Below are positions 1 to 7,027 of a DNA stretch of 45,271 bases, in pieces. The stretch lies in NCBI GenBank assembly GCA_934122385.1, contig CAKOWP010000005.1, forward strand, positions 1-45,271. The letters are read 5' to 3'. The stretch comes from an uncultured Clostridia bacterium (GTDB lineage Bacteria > Bacillota > Clostridia > TANB77 > CAG-508). The notes under the pieces are model-generated. The model saw only the letters and a list, made by a program, of their open reading frames with translations. It did not search any database and was not told where the DNA came from. Every line of letters starts with the position of its first letter. Within the stretch, counting starts at the first letter, position 1. A program made the position numbers and the translations under genes.

Positions 1-94
1 CATACCTCCATTATATCATGGGGTGAACTTTTCATAAATTATTTTTACTGGGTGATCATATCATAAATTATTCATAAAAAAATGAAAAAATGGG

Positions 95-123
95 TTGACA
101 AGCCAGTAAAATAATGGTAAAAT
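95..123 (+). promoter_or_regulatory. Sigma-A-type promoter of rplU-rpmA
   Basis: TTGACA at 95-100 and TAAAAT at 118-123 are separated by 17 bp, a near-consensus vegetative promoter. Transcription would start near 130, leaving a leader of about 135 nt before rplU. Confidence 0.75.
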
Positions 124-127
124 AAAT

Positions 128-252
128 AACTGTAATCCGCTTAGTCAAGGTTCATAAAGACTAATCAAATTTAGTTACCTTAAATTTCTCATAAATATGA
201 AAATATTTTATGATGAGTAGAGCAAAGGATTAGCGAGTATACAAATAAGGGA
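128..252 (+). ncRNA. L21-leader-like structured 5' UTR
   Basis: Between the promoter and rplU lies a leader whose ends pair: TAATCC followed by GCT (near 133-141) matches AGC then GGATTA (near 221-233), with three unpaired A between. Firmicutes rplU genes commonly carry an autoregulatory L21 leader, and position and arms fit that. The family assignment is inference; a covariance-model search would settle it. Confidence 0.5.
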
Positions 253-264
253 GGTGCATTTTAA

Positions 265-621
265 ATGTACGCAGTAATTGAAAGTTGTGGAAAACAATAC
301 AAAGTAGCAGAAGGAGATGTAGTATTCTTCGAAAAATTAGACGCTGAAGAAGGAAAAAAAGTTACTTTTGATAAAGTAATCTTAGTTTCAGACGAAGGAA
401 AAGTAGAAGTTGGAAATCCTTATGTTAAAAGTATGAAAGTTGAAGGAAAAGTTGTTTCACACGGTAAAGGTAAAAAAATCATTGTTTTCAAAATGAAAGC
501 TAAAAAGAACTACAGAAGAAAACAAGGACATAGACAACCATACACAAAAGTTGAAATAACAGCTATCAAATCAACAGCAAGAAAAACAGCAGCTAAAGCT
601 GAAGAAAAAGTAGAAGCATAG
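265..621 (+). CDS. rplU: 50S ribosomal protein L21
   Basis: A 118-residue protein with the L21 opening MYAVIESCGKQYKV and the basic KMKAKKNYRRKQGHRQ segment that contacts 23S rRNA. L21 is a primary binder of the large subunit. The start has a good site (GGGAGGTG) just upstream. The last 15 or so residues are a lysine/alanine/glutamate tail slightly longer than in many homologues. It is followed directly by rpmA with 101 bp between them; the prp (ysxB) protease gene that many Firmicutes carry in this gap is absent. Confidence 0.97.
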   Translation: MYAVIESCGKQYKVAEGDVVFFEKLDAEEGKKVTFDKVILVSDEGKVEVGNPYVKSMKVEGKVVSHGKGKKIIVFKMKAKKNYRRKQGHRQPYTKVEITAIKSTARKTAAKAEEKVEA

Positions 622-722
622 TTCTACATAATTAATTAAAAAGATTTTAATTAAGAGAAACATATAAAACTAATAGCTATTTATAAAAAGTTATAAAAAG
701 CTAGGCGAAAGGAGTGAGATAA

Positions 723-983
723 ATGGCTCATAAAAAAGGTCAAGGTAGTTCACACAACGGACGTGAGAGTGAATCTAAACGTCTTGGAGTAAAAAGAGCA
801 GACGGACAATTCGTATTAGCTGGAAATATCTTAGTTAGACAAAGAGGAACAAGAGTATATCCAGGAGTTAACGTTAAAAAAGGTAGTGACGATACACTAT
901 ATGCAGTAGTAGACGGAACTGTAAAATTTGAAAGAAAAGGTAGAGACAAAAAACAAGTTAGTGTTTACCCAGTAGAAGCATAG
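723..983 (+). CDS. rpmA: 50S ribosomal protein L27
   Basis: An 86-residue L27 with the characteristic AHKKGQGSSHNGRES start and the GNILVRQRGTRVYPG core. The flexible N-terminus reaches toward the peptidyl-transferase centre. In most Firmicutes L27 is made with a short N-terminal extension (around LQFFA) that Prp protease removes. Here the protein starts directly at the mature-type MAHKKG sequence, preceded by GGAGTG. No extension is visible, in line with the missing prp gene upstream. A terminator follows directly. Confidence 0.97.
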   Translation: MAHKKGQGSSHNGRESESKRLGVKRADGQFVLAGNILVRQRGTRVYPGVNVKKGSDDTLYAVVDGTVKFERKGRDKKQVSVYPVEA

Positions 984-988
984 TTTAT

Positions 989-1022
989 AAATTTGGTTAC
1001 AAAAGTAGCCAAATTTTTTTTT
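989..1022 (+). terminator. Intrinsic terminator after rpmA
   Basis: A 12-bp stem (AAATTTGGTTAC with GTAGCCAAATTT, one T-G pair) around an AAAA loop is followed by a run of T. It closes the rplU-rpmA operon. Confidence 0.9.
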
Positions 1023-1042
1023 GTAAAATTTTTCAAAAACCA

Positions 1043-1071
1043 TTTACATTTATAAAAAATTTGTATAAAAT
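1043..1071 (+). promoter_or_regulatory. Probable promoter of the GT4 gene
   Basis: TTTACA at 1043-1048 and TAAAAT at 1066-1071 are 17 bp apart. The transcript would have a leader of about 170 nt (1080-1250) in which no known element was recognised; it contains the 14-mer CGAGCGAAGCGAGA near 1220. Confidence 0.5.
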
Positions 1072-1250
1072 ATATCTAATTGAGAAAAATGTCAAAAACG
1101 AAAGAAAATTAGTACGAAGCGACCCAAGATTTGTTATCTGAAATTCGAAAAACTAGATGTTGATGAAAAAAGATTAAATATTTGGTAGACAAAATTTGAA
1201 AAATTTTAGATGACGATGAACGAGCGAAGCGAGAGAAAGGGAGATCATTA

Positions 1251-2543
1251 ATGAAAATTTTAATGTTAACATGGGAATATCCACCAAGAGTAGTAGGCGG
1301 AATATCAAGAGTAGTATACGATTTATCAAGGACACTACTAAAAGACGGACATGAAGTAACAGTAGTTACATACAAAGAAGGAGACGCACCAGAATTTGAA
1401 GACGACAAAGGAGTAAAAGTATATAGAGTAAACAACTATATGATAAACCCAAACAACTTTATAGACTGGATAATGCAATTAAATTTCAACCTAGTTGCAA
1501 AAGCAAGTGAAATAATAGCAACAGAAGGAAAATTTGATGTAATACACGCACACGACTGGCTTGTAGCATATGCAGCAAAAACATTAAAAAATTCATACAA
1601 TATACCAATAGTATCAACAATACACGCAACAGAAGCAGGAAGAAACAGTGGGATACATGACGAAACACAAAGATACATAAATGACACAGAATGGATGCTA
1701 ACATATGAATCATCTGAAGTAATAGTAAATAGTAAATACATGAAAAATGAATTACAAAGACTATTTGGATTACCATATGAAAAAATAAACGTAATACCAA
1801 ATGGTGTAAACATGAATTTATTCAATGGAATAGAACGAGACTATAACTTTAGAAGAAAATTTGCAATGGACAATGAAAAAATTATTCTATTTATGGGAAG
1901 ATTAGTATATGAAAAAGGAATACAATACTTAATTTCGGCAATGCCAAAAATACTAGAAGGATACCATGATGCCAAACTAGTAATTTGTGGAAAAGGCGGA
2001 ATGATAAATGAACTAAAAGAACAAGTTAATGCAATGGGCATTGGAGAAAAAGTATATTTTGCAGGATACATGGCAGGAAAAGATGTACAAAGAATGTACA
2101 AAGCAGCAGACATTGCAGTATTCCCAAGTACATATGAACCATTTGGAATAGTTGCACTGGAAGCAATGCTATCAGAAAATCCAATAGTAGTATCAGACAT
2201 TGGAGGACTAAACGAAATAGTACAACACAAAGAAAATGGAATGAAAACATATTGTGGAAATCCAAACTCAATTGCAGATGCAATACTAGAATTATTATAT
2301 GACCATAAACTATGTGCAGAAATAACAAAAAAAGCAAAAAATAAAGTTAGAAACGAATACAATTGGAGCAAAATTTCACAAGATACACACTTTGCATATC
2401 AAAAAGCAATTTGTCAATCAATGGCAGAAAAACAAAAAAGAGAACTTGAACAAGAAAGAGCAAAGAAAACAAAAAAAGCAAAAAATACAGAAAAAGAAAT
2501 CACAAACTTATTGGATTTCAAGAAAAGACATGCATATGCATAA
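1251..2543 (+). CDS. GT4-family glycosyltransferase (glycogen-synthase-like)
   Basis: A 430-residue GT-B fold retaining glycosyltransferase. The N-terminal domain opens with MLTWEYPPRVVGGISRVV, a glycine-rich acceptor-side loop typical of bacterial and archaeal GT4 glycogen-synthase-like enzymes, and has the IHAHDW motif near residue 98. The C-terminal nucleotide-sugar domain has GRLVYEKG near residue 217 and the E-x7-E signature EPFGIVALE near 297-305. The last 40 residues are a lysine/glutamate-rich tail. The start has AAAGGGAG upstream. It stands alone between rpmA and era, so neither donor nor acceptor can be inferred from neighbours; glycogen or another alpha-glucan, or a surface glycan, are all possible. 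Confidence 0.85.
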   Translation: MKILMLTWEYPPRVVGGISRVVYDLSRTLLKDGHEVTVVTYKEGDAPEFEDDKGVKVYRVNNYMINPNNFIDWIMQLNFNLVAKASEIIATEGKFDVIHAHDWLVAYAAKTLKNSYNIPIVSTIHATEAGRNSGIHDETQRYINDTEWMLTYESSEVIVNSKYMKNELQRLFGLPYEKINVIPNGVNMNLFNGIERDYNFRRKFAMDNEKIILFMGRLVYEKGIQYLISAMPKILEGYHDAKLVICGKGGMINELKEQVNAMGIGEKVYFAGYMAGKDVQRMYKAADIAVFPSTYEPFGIVALEAMLSENPIVVSDIGGLNEIVQHKENGMKTYCGNPNSIADAILELLYDHKLCAEITKKAKNKVRNEYNWSKISQDTHFAYQKAICQSMAEKQKRELEQERAKKTKKAKNTEKEITNLLDFKKRHAYA

Positions 2544-2558
2544 TGTCGCTTTGTCGCT

Positions 2559-2629
2559 TTGTCTCTTTGGGGACGGTTCTGTTTGAGACATCGGTTCCGT
2601 TTGGGACATCGGTTCCAATTGAGACATTG
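2559..2629 (+). repeat. Left arm of inverted 18-bp repeat array
   Basis: After TTGTCTCTTTGGGG come three units of an 18-bp repeat of type GACATCGGTTCCGTTTGG (2572-2586 partial, 2587-2604, 2605-2622), ending in GACATTG. The reverse complement recurs at 2795-2883 with one extra unit. The arm lies in the 3' untranslated region of the GT4 gene. Confidence 0.9.
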
Positions 2630-2643
2630 ATAAAAAATATAAA

Positions 2644-2685
2644 AAAGAAAACTGGTTGAGATATAGTTACTCAACCAGTTTTCTG
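2644..2685. terminator. Strong hairpin between GT4 gene and era
   Basis: A perfect 15-bp stem, AGAAAACTGGTTGAG with CTCAACCAGTTTTCT, surrounds a 9-nt loop. The better T tract lies on the minus-strand side (the A-rich run before 2644), so it may stop transcription in both directions; for plus-strand transcripts only a short T run is present. Confidence 0.6.
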
Positions 2686-2757
2686 AATTACAACAAACAA
2701 TAATTAAAAAATAATAAAAAATTTTAAAAATTCTACAAATTTAGCACAAAAATGGTG

Positions 2758-2763
2758 TATAAT
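2758..2763 (+). promoter_or_regulatory. -10 element of a promoter for era-yqzL-recO
   Basis: TATAAT in the context GGTGTATAATATAGATAT closely resembles the rimP promoter at 31636, which reads GGGTATAATATAGATAT. No good -35 hexamer is visible at 17 bp. Transcripts would carry the right repeat arm in the era leader. Confidence 0.5.
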
Positions 2764-2794
2764 ATAGATATTAAATAAAAGTCCTTTTTGAAGA

Positions 2795-2883
2795 CAATGT
2801 CTCAGTTGGAACCGATGTCCCAAACGGAACCGATGTCTCAAACAGAACCGATGTCTCAAACAGAACCGTCCCCAAAGAGACAA
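2795..2883 (-). repeat. Right arm of inverted 18-bp repeat array
   Basis: The reverse complement of the left arm at 2559-2629, with four rather than three 18-bp units before CCCCAAAGAGACAA. The two arms could pair over about 70 bp around a loop of about 165 nt that holds the hairpin at 2644 and the era -10 element. Confidence 0.9.
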
Positions 2884-2911
2884 AAGGGCAAAAAAAGAAA
2901 TGGAGAAAAAA

Positions 2912-3817
2912 ATGAACGAAGAATTTAAATCAGGATTTGTAACAATAATAGGAAGAACAAATGTAGGAAAATCAACATTAATAAATTTATTAGTAGGAGA
3001 AAAAGTAGCAGCAATAGCAAATAAGGTACAAACAACAAGAACAGCAATAAAAGGAATTGTAAACAGAGAAAATTCACAAATAATATTTACAGATACACCA
3101 GGAATACATAAACCAAAACATAAGTTAAATGAAACAATGGTAGAAACATCATTTGCAACAATACCAGACTCAGATATAGTATTATTTTTAATTGAGGCAA
3201 CAAGTGAAGATATAGGCAGAGGGGACAGAATAATACTAGACAAAATAAAAGAATCAAAAAGAAAAACTATTTTAATAATAAATAAAATTGATTTAGTAAA
3301 AAGAGATAAATTGCTAAATTTAATAGATATATATAGCAAAGAATATGATTTTACAGCAGTTATACCAATTTCAGCATACCAAGAAAAATATAGAGATTTA
3401 ATTTTAGACGAAATTGAAAAGAACCTAAAACCTGGTCCTGCATATTATGATATAGAGGAATATACTGATCAAACATTAAGACAATTGGCTGAAGAAACAA
3501 TAAGAGAAAAAGCTTTAAAATTATTACAAGACGAAGTACCTCACGGAATTTATGTTGAAGTAGAAAAAATGAATTTAAGACAAAATAAACAAGGTGAAGA
3601 TATCTATGATATAGAAGCTACAATTTATTGCTTAAGAGAATCACACAAAGGAATAATAATTGGAAAAAATGGTGAAATGCTAAAAAGAATAGGCAGAGCA
3701 GCAAGAATTGACATGGAGCAAAACTTCGGACTTAAAGTTAATTTGAAAACTTGGGTAAAAGTTAAAAATGACTGGCTTGACAATGATTCTATTGTTAGCA
3801 AATTTAAACTTAAATAA
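2912..3817 (+). CDS. era: GTPase Era
   Basis: An Era-type GTPase that binds the 3' end of 16S rRNA and acts in 30S assembly. The G domain shows G1 GRTNVGKST, the TTR switch-I region, G3 DTPG, G4 NKID and G5 SAY. The C-terminal KH domain has the GIIIGKNGEMLKRIG loop. The proline of the usual GRPNVGKS loop is threonine here. An upstream in-frame ATG at 2900 exists, but its GGAG sits as a ribosome binding site six bases before ATG 2912, and MNEEFKSGFV matches the usual Era start, giving 301 residues. Followed by yqzL and recO as in Bacillus. Confidence 0.96.
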   Translation: MNEEFKSGFVTIIGRTNVGKSTLINLLVGEKVAAIANKVQTTRTAIKGIVNRENSQIIFTDTPGIHKPKHKLNETMVETSFATIPDSDIVLFLIEATSEDIGRGDRIILDKIKESKRKTILIINKIDLVKRDKLLNLIDIYSKEYDFTAVIPISAYQEKYRDLILDEIEKNLKPGPAYYDIEEYTDQTLRQLAEETIREKALKLLQDEVPHGIYVEVEKMNLRQNKQGEDIYDIEATIYCLRESHKGIIIGKNGEMLKRIGRAARIDMEQNFGLKVNLKTWVKVKNDWLDNDSIVSKFKLK

Positions 3818-3948
3818 TATTCAAAGTTATGATGTTTTAGAAAAAATTTTTAAAATTATTAAAGGGCTAAGCAAAGAATATTAGTATAAATTTTACAAAA
3901 ATGCAAAAGATAAATTAAAGGATAACCTTTAAAAAGGAGATGAAGCAC

Positions 3949-4128
3949 ATGATTAAAAAAATAGCATGGGATGCATTTAAAAACACGGGAGATATAAATA
4001 CTTTTTTGGAATATAAACAAATACAAAACTTAGAAAAAGGAATACAAGAAATACAGGATATACAAAAAATAACAAATATGAATGTACAAAATATAGAAAA
4101 TGTAAACAACAATAATACACAATTATAA
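3949..4128 (+). CDS. yqzL: YqzL-family small protein
   Basis: A 59-residue protein whose first half, IKKIAWDAFKNTGDINTFL, matches the short YqzL family encoded between era and recO in Bacillus and other Firmicutes. The second half is a glutamine/asparagine-rich tail longer than the usual family member. ATG 3949 is preferred to ATG 3940 because AAAAAGGAG lies about ten bases upstream of it and would overlap the earlier codon. Function unknown; the conserved place between era and recO is the main evidence besides sequence. Confidence 0.8.
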   Translation: MIKKIAWDAFKNTGDINTFLEYKQIQNLEKGIQEIQDIQKITNMNVQNIENVNNNNTQL

Positions 4129-4215
4129 AGGGGGACAGAGTTAAAATGTTTTAAAGAACAAATGGAATTTTATAAAACAGATAAAATTATTGAATATTTT
4201 AACTCAAATTAATAA

Positions 4216-4944
4216 ATGGCAAATGTAAAGATAAATGGAATAGTAATTGCAGAAAACAACATGGGAGACTATGATAAAATGCTCACAATATTAACACCAA
4301 ATTATGGAAAAATATCTTGTGTTGCTAAAGGAGCACGAAGACCACAAAGTGCTCTTTTAGCTGGAACACAACTATTTTGCTTTGGTGAATATATGATGTA
4401 TAAAGGAACAAACACATATCATATAAATTCGTGCGAAACAATAGAAATTTTCTATAATTTGCGCACAGACTTGGACAAACTTAAATATGCAATACATATA
4501 AATAAAATAATTCAAGATATAACAGAAGAAAACGAAAACTGTTATAAAATTTTACAATTATTTTTAAATACATTATATACAATATCAGAAACAGATAAAG
4601 ATAAAGATTTTGTGTTAAGTGTATTTAAAATGAGACTTTTATGTATTTTGGGATTTATGCCAAGAGTAACTAGATGTGTGAGTTGCAAAGAAGAAAAAAA
4701 CTTAAGCAAATTTTCAATAAGAGACAATGGATTTAAATGTGATGCATGCGGAAGGCAGGACAAGTCTTCTTTAGATATGAGTGAAAGTACGAGAAGTGCT
4801 ATTTTGTATACAATTTCTGCTCCTCCTAAAAAATTGTACTCATTCAGTTTAAAAGATGATAGTTTACGTGAGTTTGAATTAATTGGCAAGATTTATTTTA
4901 ATGAAAAATTAGAAAAAGAATATAAATTAGAAGATTTATTTTAG
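4216..4944 (+). CDS. recO: DNA repair protein RecO
   Basis: A 242-residue RecO. The N-terminal OB-fold has GIVIAENNMGDYDKMLTIL and the KGARRPQSALLAG segment, followed by the helical domain. A zinc-binding cluster is formed by CVSC and CDAC near residues 155-178. RecO works with RecF and RecR to load RecA on SSB-coated DNA. No Shine-Dalgarno is visible before ATG 4216. A 16-codon in-frame reading frame (4162-4212) ends three bases before it, so translational coupling is possible. Confidence 0.94.
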   Translation: MANVKINGIVIAENNMGDYDKMLTILTPNYGKISCVAKGARRPQSALLAGTQLFCFGEYMMYKGTNTYHINSCETIEIFYNLRTDLDKLKYAIHINKIIQDITEENENCYKILQLFLNTLYTISETDKDKDFVLSVFKMRLLCILGFMPRVTRCVSCKEEKNLSKFSIRDNGFKCDACGRQDKSSLDMSESTRSAILYTISAPPKKLYSFSLKDDSLREFELIGKIYFNEKLEKEYKLEDLF

Positions 4945-4988
4945 AAGTATCTGCATATAAAATGATAAAAAATGTGCAGATACTTTTA
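4945..4988 (+). terminator. Intrinsic terminator after recO
   Basis: AAGTATCTGCA pairs with TGCAGATACTT (11 bp), followed by TTTAAT. The stem half TATCTGCATATAAAAT occurs again at 4991-5006, and its complement ATATGCAGATAAT follows the MITE at 5258-5270. Confidence 0.8.
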
Positions 4989-5018
4989 ATTATCTGCATA
5001 TAAAATAGTAAAATATAT

Positions 5019-5251
5019 GTTACAGTTCAGTAGGAAAAATCCCTGAAATACCTGTGAATGATATTTTTCATATTTTCTCAGGTTCCCGACATACGTTAAC
5101 AAATTCTGATGTAAATACTCTAACAATCCCCGAAGACAGGACCCTTTAGAGCATTTACTTAAGAATTTGTAAAACTATTTTGGTCACATTCGAAATATAT
5201 TCAAAATATCATTCACAGGTATTTCGGGGGTTTTTGCTACTGAAATGTAAC
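5019..5251. mobile_element. MITE-like 233-bp element, copy 1
   Basis: Terminal inverted repeats of about 49 bp begin GTTACAGTTCAGTAGG and end TACTGAAATGTAAC. An internal inverted repeat (ACAAATTCT with AGAATTTGT) sits inside. A second copy of the same length is at 6662-6894 with roughly ten mismatches. No open reading frame is present. No clean target duplication flanks this copy. The rest of the 4945-5358 intergenic region holds only terminator-like hairpins and the hpf promoter. Confidence 0.85.
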
Positions 5252-5291
5252 AAAAAATATGCAGATAATTTATAATATTACAAAAAAATAC

Positions 5292-5320
5292 TTGCAAAAA
5301 ACACAAAGAACCTTTATAAT
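5292..5320 (+). promoter_or_regulatory. Promoter of hpf
   Basis: TTGCAA at 5292-5297 and TATAAT at 5315-5320 are 17 bp apart, about 40 bp upstream of the hpf start. Confidence 0.7.
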
Positions 5321-5358
5321 GAGGGTAGGCAAAAGTAAAAAAGAAGGGAGCGATTTTT

Positions 5359-5886
5359 ATGAAAATAAAAATTATAGGAAAAGAACTAAAGATAACAGAA
5401 GCAATAAACGATTATGTTGAAAAAAAATTAGACAGAATCGACAAATATTTTGAAGATGCCGAAGCAGATGTTACTTTAAAAACAGAAAAAAATGAACAAA
5501 CAGCAGAAATCTGCATAATTACAAATGGAGAAAAATACAGAGCTGTAACAGAAGACAAAGATATGTATGCATCTATAGATAAAGATATAGATATACTAGA
5601 AGGTCAAATTAGAAAAGCAAAAACAAAAAAAGAAAAAATGATGAAAGACGCAAGCATCAAAACTATGGAAGTAGCAAATGATCACGTTGCAGAAATAGCA
5701 AATGAAATAATCAAAACATCATACTACGAAATTAAACCAATAACACCAGAAGATGCTGTATTAGAATTACAAGCACATCCAACACACAATTTCTTAGCTT
5801 TTATAAATGTAGAAACAGGAAAAGTAAATGTTATACATAAATTAAAAGATGGAAAAAATTATGGATTAGTAGAGCCAGAAGCATAA
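5359..5886 (+). CDS. hpf: Ribosome hibernation promoting factor, long form
   Basis: A 175-residue long-form HPF (RaiA/YfiA-like). Residues 1 to about 95 form the beta-alpha-beta-beta-beta-alpha ribosome-binding domain, with MKIKIIGKELKITEAINDYV and KLDRIDKYF. Residues about 118-175 are the C-terminal domain (TSYYEIKPITPEDAVLELQ and HNFLAFINVETGKVNVIHK) that dimerises 70S ribosomes into 100S particles in Firmicutes. ATG 5359 is preceded by AGAAGGGAG. It appears monocistronic behind its own promoter. Confidence 0.96.
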   Translation: MKIKIIGKELKITEAINDYVEKKLDRIDKYFEDAEADVTLKTEKNEQTAEICIITNGEKYRAVTEDKDMYASIDKDIDILEGQIRKAKTKKEKMMKDASIKTMEVANDHVAEIANEIIKTSYYEIKPITPEDAVLELQAHPTHNFLAFINVETGKVNVIHKLKDGKNYGLVEPEA

Positions 5887-5986
5887 TCAATTAAACAATT
5901 TTACATATTAGAATTTATGGATAATTGCAACAATATATGAAAAATAAATATGACTTATGATAAATGTAATTAAAAGGTGATTGATT

Positions 5987-6196
5987 ATGAAAGTAAAATC
6001 AAAAATGAAAGAACAAAAAGGTTCAATAACTTTATATGTATTATTAAGTATGCTATTTTTTGTTACTGTACTAGTAGGGTTGTATGTTAATTCTAGCTAC
6101 AAAATGCAACAACAACAAAAGAGTATACAAAAAATACAACAAGAATATGAAAAGACTAATATAGATGATGAATATAATAAAGTATTGAATAAATAA
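5987..6196 (+). CDS. Small single-pass membrane protein
   Basis: A 69-residue protein with basic residues and KG at the N-terminus, one hydrophobic segment (SITLYVLLSMLFFVTVLVGLYV, in two halves around residues 13-34) and a glutamine-rich helix. ATG 5987 fits AGGTGA at 5974 better than the in-frame TTG at 5981. The KG-SITL junction loosely resembles a prepilin or TadE-like processing site, but no conserved glutamate is present. Function unknown. A terminator follows. Confidence 0.65.
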   Translation: MKVKSKMKEQKGSITLYVLLSMLFFVTVLVGLYVNSSYKMQQQQKSIQKIQQEYEKTNIDDEYNKVLNK

Positions 6197-6219
6197 ACTA
6201 AAACGAAAAAATTCAAATA

Positions 6220-6250
6220 AAAAGGCAGGAAATCAAATCCTGCCTTTATT
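6220..6250 (+). terminator. Intrinsic terminator after the small membrane protein gene
   Basis: AAAGGCAGGA pairs with TCCTGCCTTT around AATCAAA, followed by ATT. It probably also ends transcripts from the opposing SASP gene. Confidence 0.8.
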
Positions 6251-6326
6251 ATGTATAAAAGCAAAATTTAACTTTCTACCCTCAATCATAAAGTAATATA
6301 TTCTGTCAGTATATCAAAAAATGAGA

Positions 6327-6524
6327 CTATTTCATGTTGTTTTCAACTTGTTGTATCATTTTTTTAACCATATTACCACCTATTCTACCAGCATCTCTAG
6401 CAGAAATGTCACCATTGTATCCGTCTTTTAAATTAACACCAACTTCACTAGCAACTTCGTATTTGAATTTGTCTAAAGCTGTCATAGCTTCTGGAACTAA
6501 TTTTTTGTTTGAATTGTTTGCCAT
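6327..6524 (-). CDS. Alpha/beta-type small acid-soluble spore protein
   Basis: A 65-residue SASP of the alpha/beta type, which coats and protects spore DNA. It has KYEVASEVGV, containing the germination protease (GPR) cleavage region, then LKDGYNGDISARDAGRIGG and NMVKKMI, the family's most conserved helix-forming blocks. The start is preceded by CAGGAGGTG on the minus strand. No confident sigma-G promoter could be picked out upstream. Its presence shows that the organism's lineage forms endospores. Confidence 0.95.
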   Translation of the reverse strand: MANNSNKKLVPEAMTALDKFKYEVASEVGVNLKDGYNGDISARDAGRIGGNMVKKMIQQVENNMK

Positions 6525-6653
6525 TATAATTCACCTCCTGCAAATCTACATTTTCTAGAAAAAAACATTTGCTTTTTCTAATACTATCATTTGCAAAATT
6601 CAAAATAATAAACAGGAAATTTTTTCAAAAAATTTTTAAGCTGTTAATTGTAA

Positions 6654-6902
6654 CTAACATCGTTACAGTCCAGTAAGGAAAATCCCTGAAATACCTGTGA
6701 ATGATATTTTTCATATTTTCTCAGGTTCCCGACATACGTTAACAAATTCTAATGTAAATACTCTAACAATACCCGAAGGCAGGACCCTTTAGAGCATTTA
6801 CTTAAGAATTTGTAACACTATTTTGGTCACATTCGAAATATATTCAAAATATCATTCACAGGTATTTCAGGGATTTTTCCTACTGAACTGTAACCTAACA
6901 TC
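6654..6902. mobile_element. MITE-like 233-bp element, copy 2, with 8-bp target duplication
   Basis: The element spans 6662-6894, the same length as copy 1 at 5019-5251. It is bounded by CTAACATC at 6654-6661 and again at 6895-6902, a direct 8-bp duplication that marks it as a transposed unit. Ends are GTTACAGTCCAGTA and TACTGAACTGTAAC, and it contains no coding sequence. The long gap 6525-7027 holds only this element, the SASP upstream region and the leader of the HAD gene. Confidence 0.88.
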
Positions 6903-6960
6903 AAAGTGTATGAATAAAAATGTTGTCAAAAAATTGAAAAAAACAATAAATTATGATATA

Positions 6961-7002
6961 AAAATATAAAATATAAAATATGAAATATAAAATATAAAAT
7001 AC
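6961..7002 (+). repeat. Six tandem copies of an AAAATAT heptamer
   Basis: Six consecutive 7-bp units (AAAATAT three times, GAAATAT, AAAATAT, AAAATAC) lie in the leader of the HAD gene, just before its GAGAGGG ribosome binding site. Confidence 0.9.
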
Positions 7003-7027
7003 AAATGCAAAAAAGAGAGGGATAAAA

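Noticed and set aside
740..949. Open frame on the minus strand across rpmA
   Set aside because: It mirrors the real L27 gene, lacks a ribosome binding site and has no recognisable protein.
1080..1250. Riboswitch in the GT4 leader
   Set aside because: No conserved riboswitch core could be recognised and pairing is weak.
2559..2883. Possible CRISPR array from the regular repeats
   Set aside because: The units are directly adjacent without unique spacers and occur in mirror orientation, which is not a CRISPR layout.
2704..3339. Long minus-strand frame over the era start and repeat arm
   Set aside because: It is the shadow of era and of the repeat; its translation is low in complexity and has no ribosome binding site.
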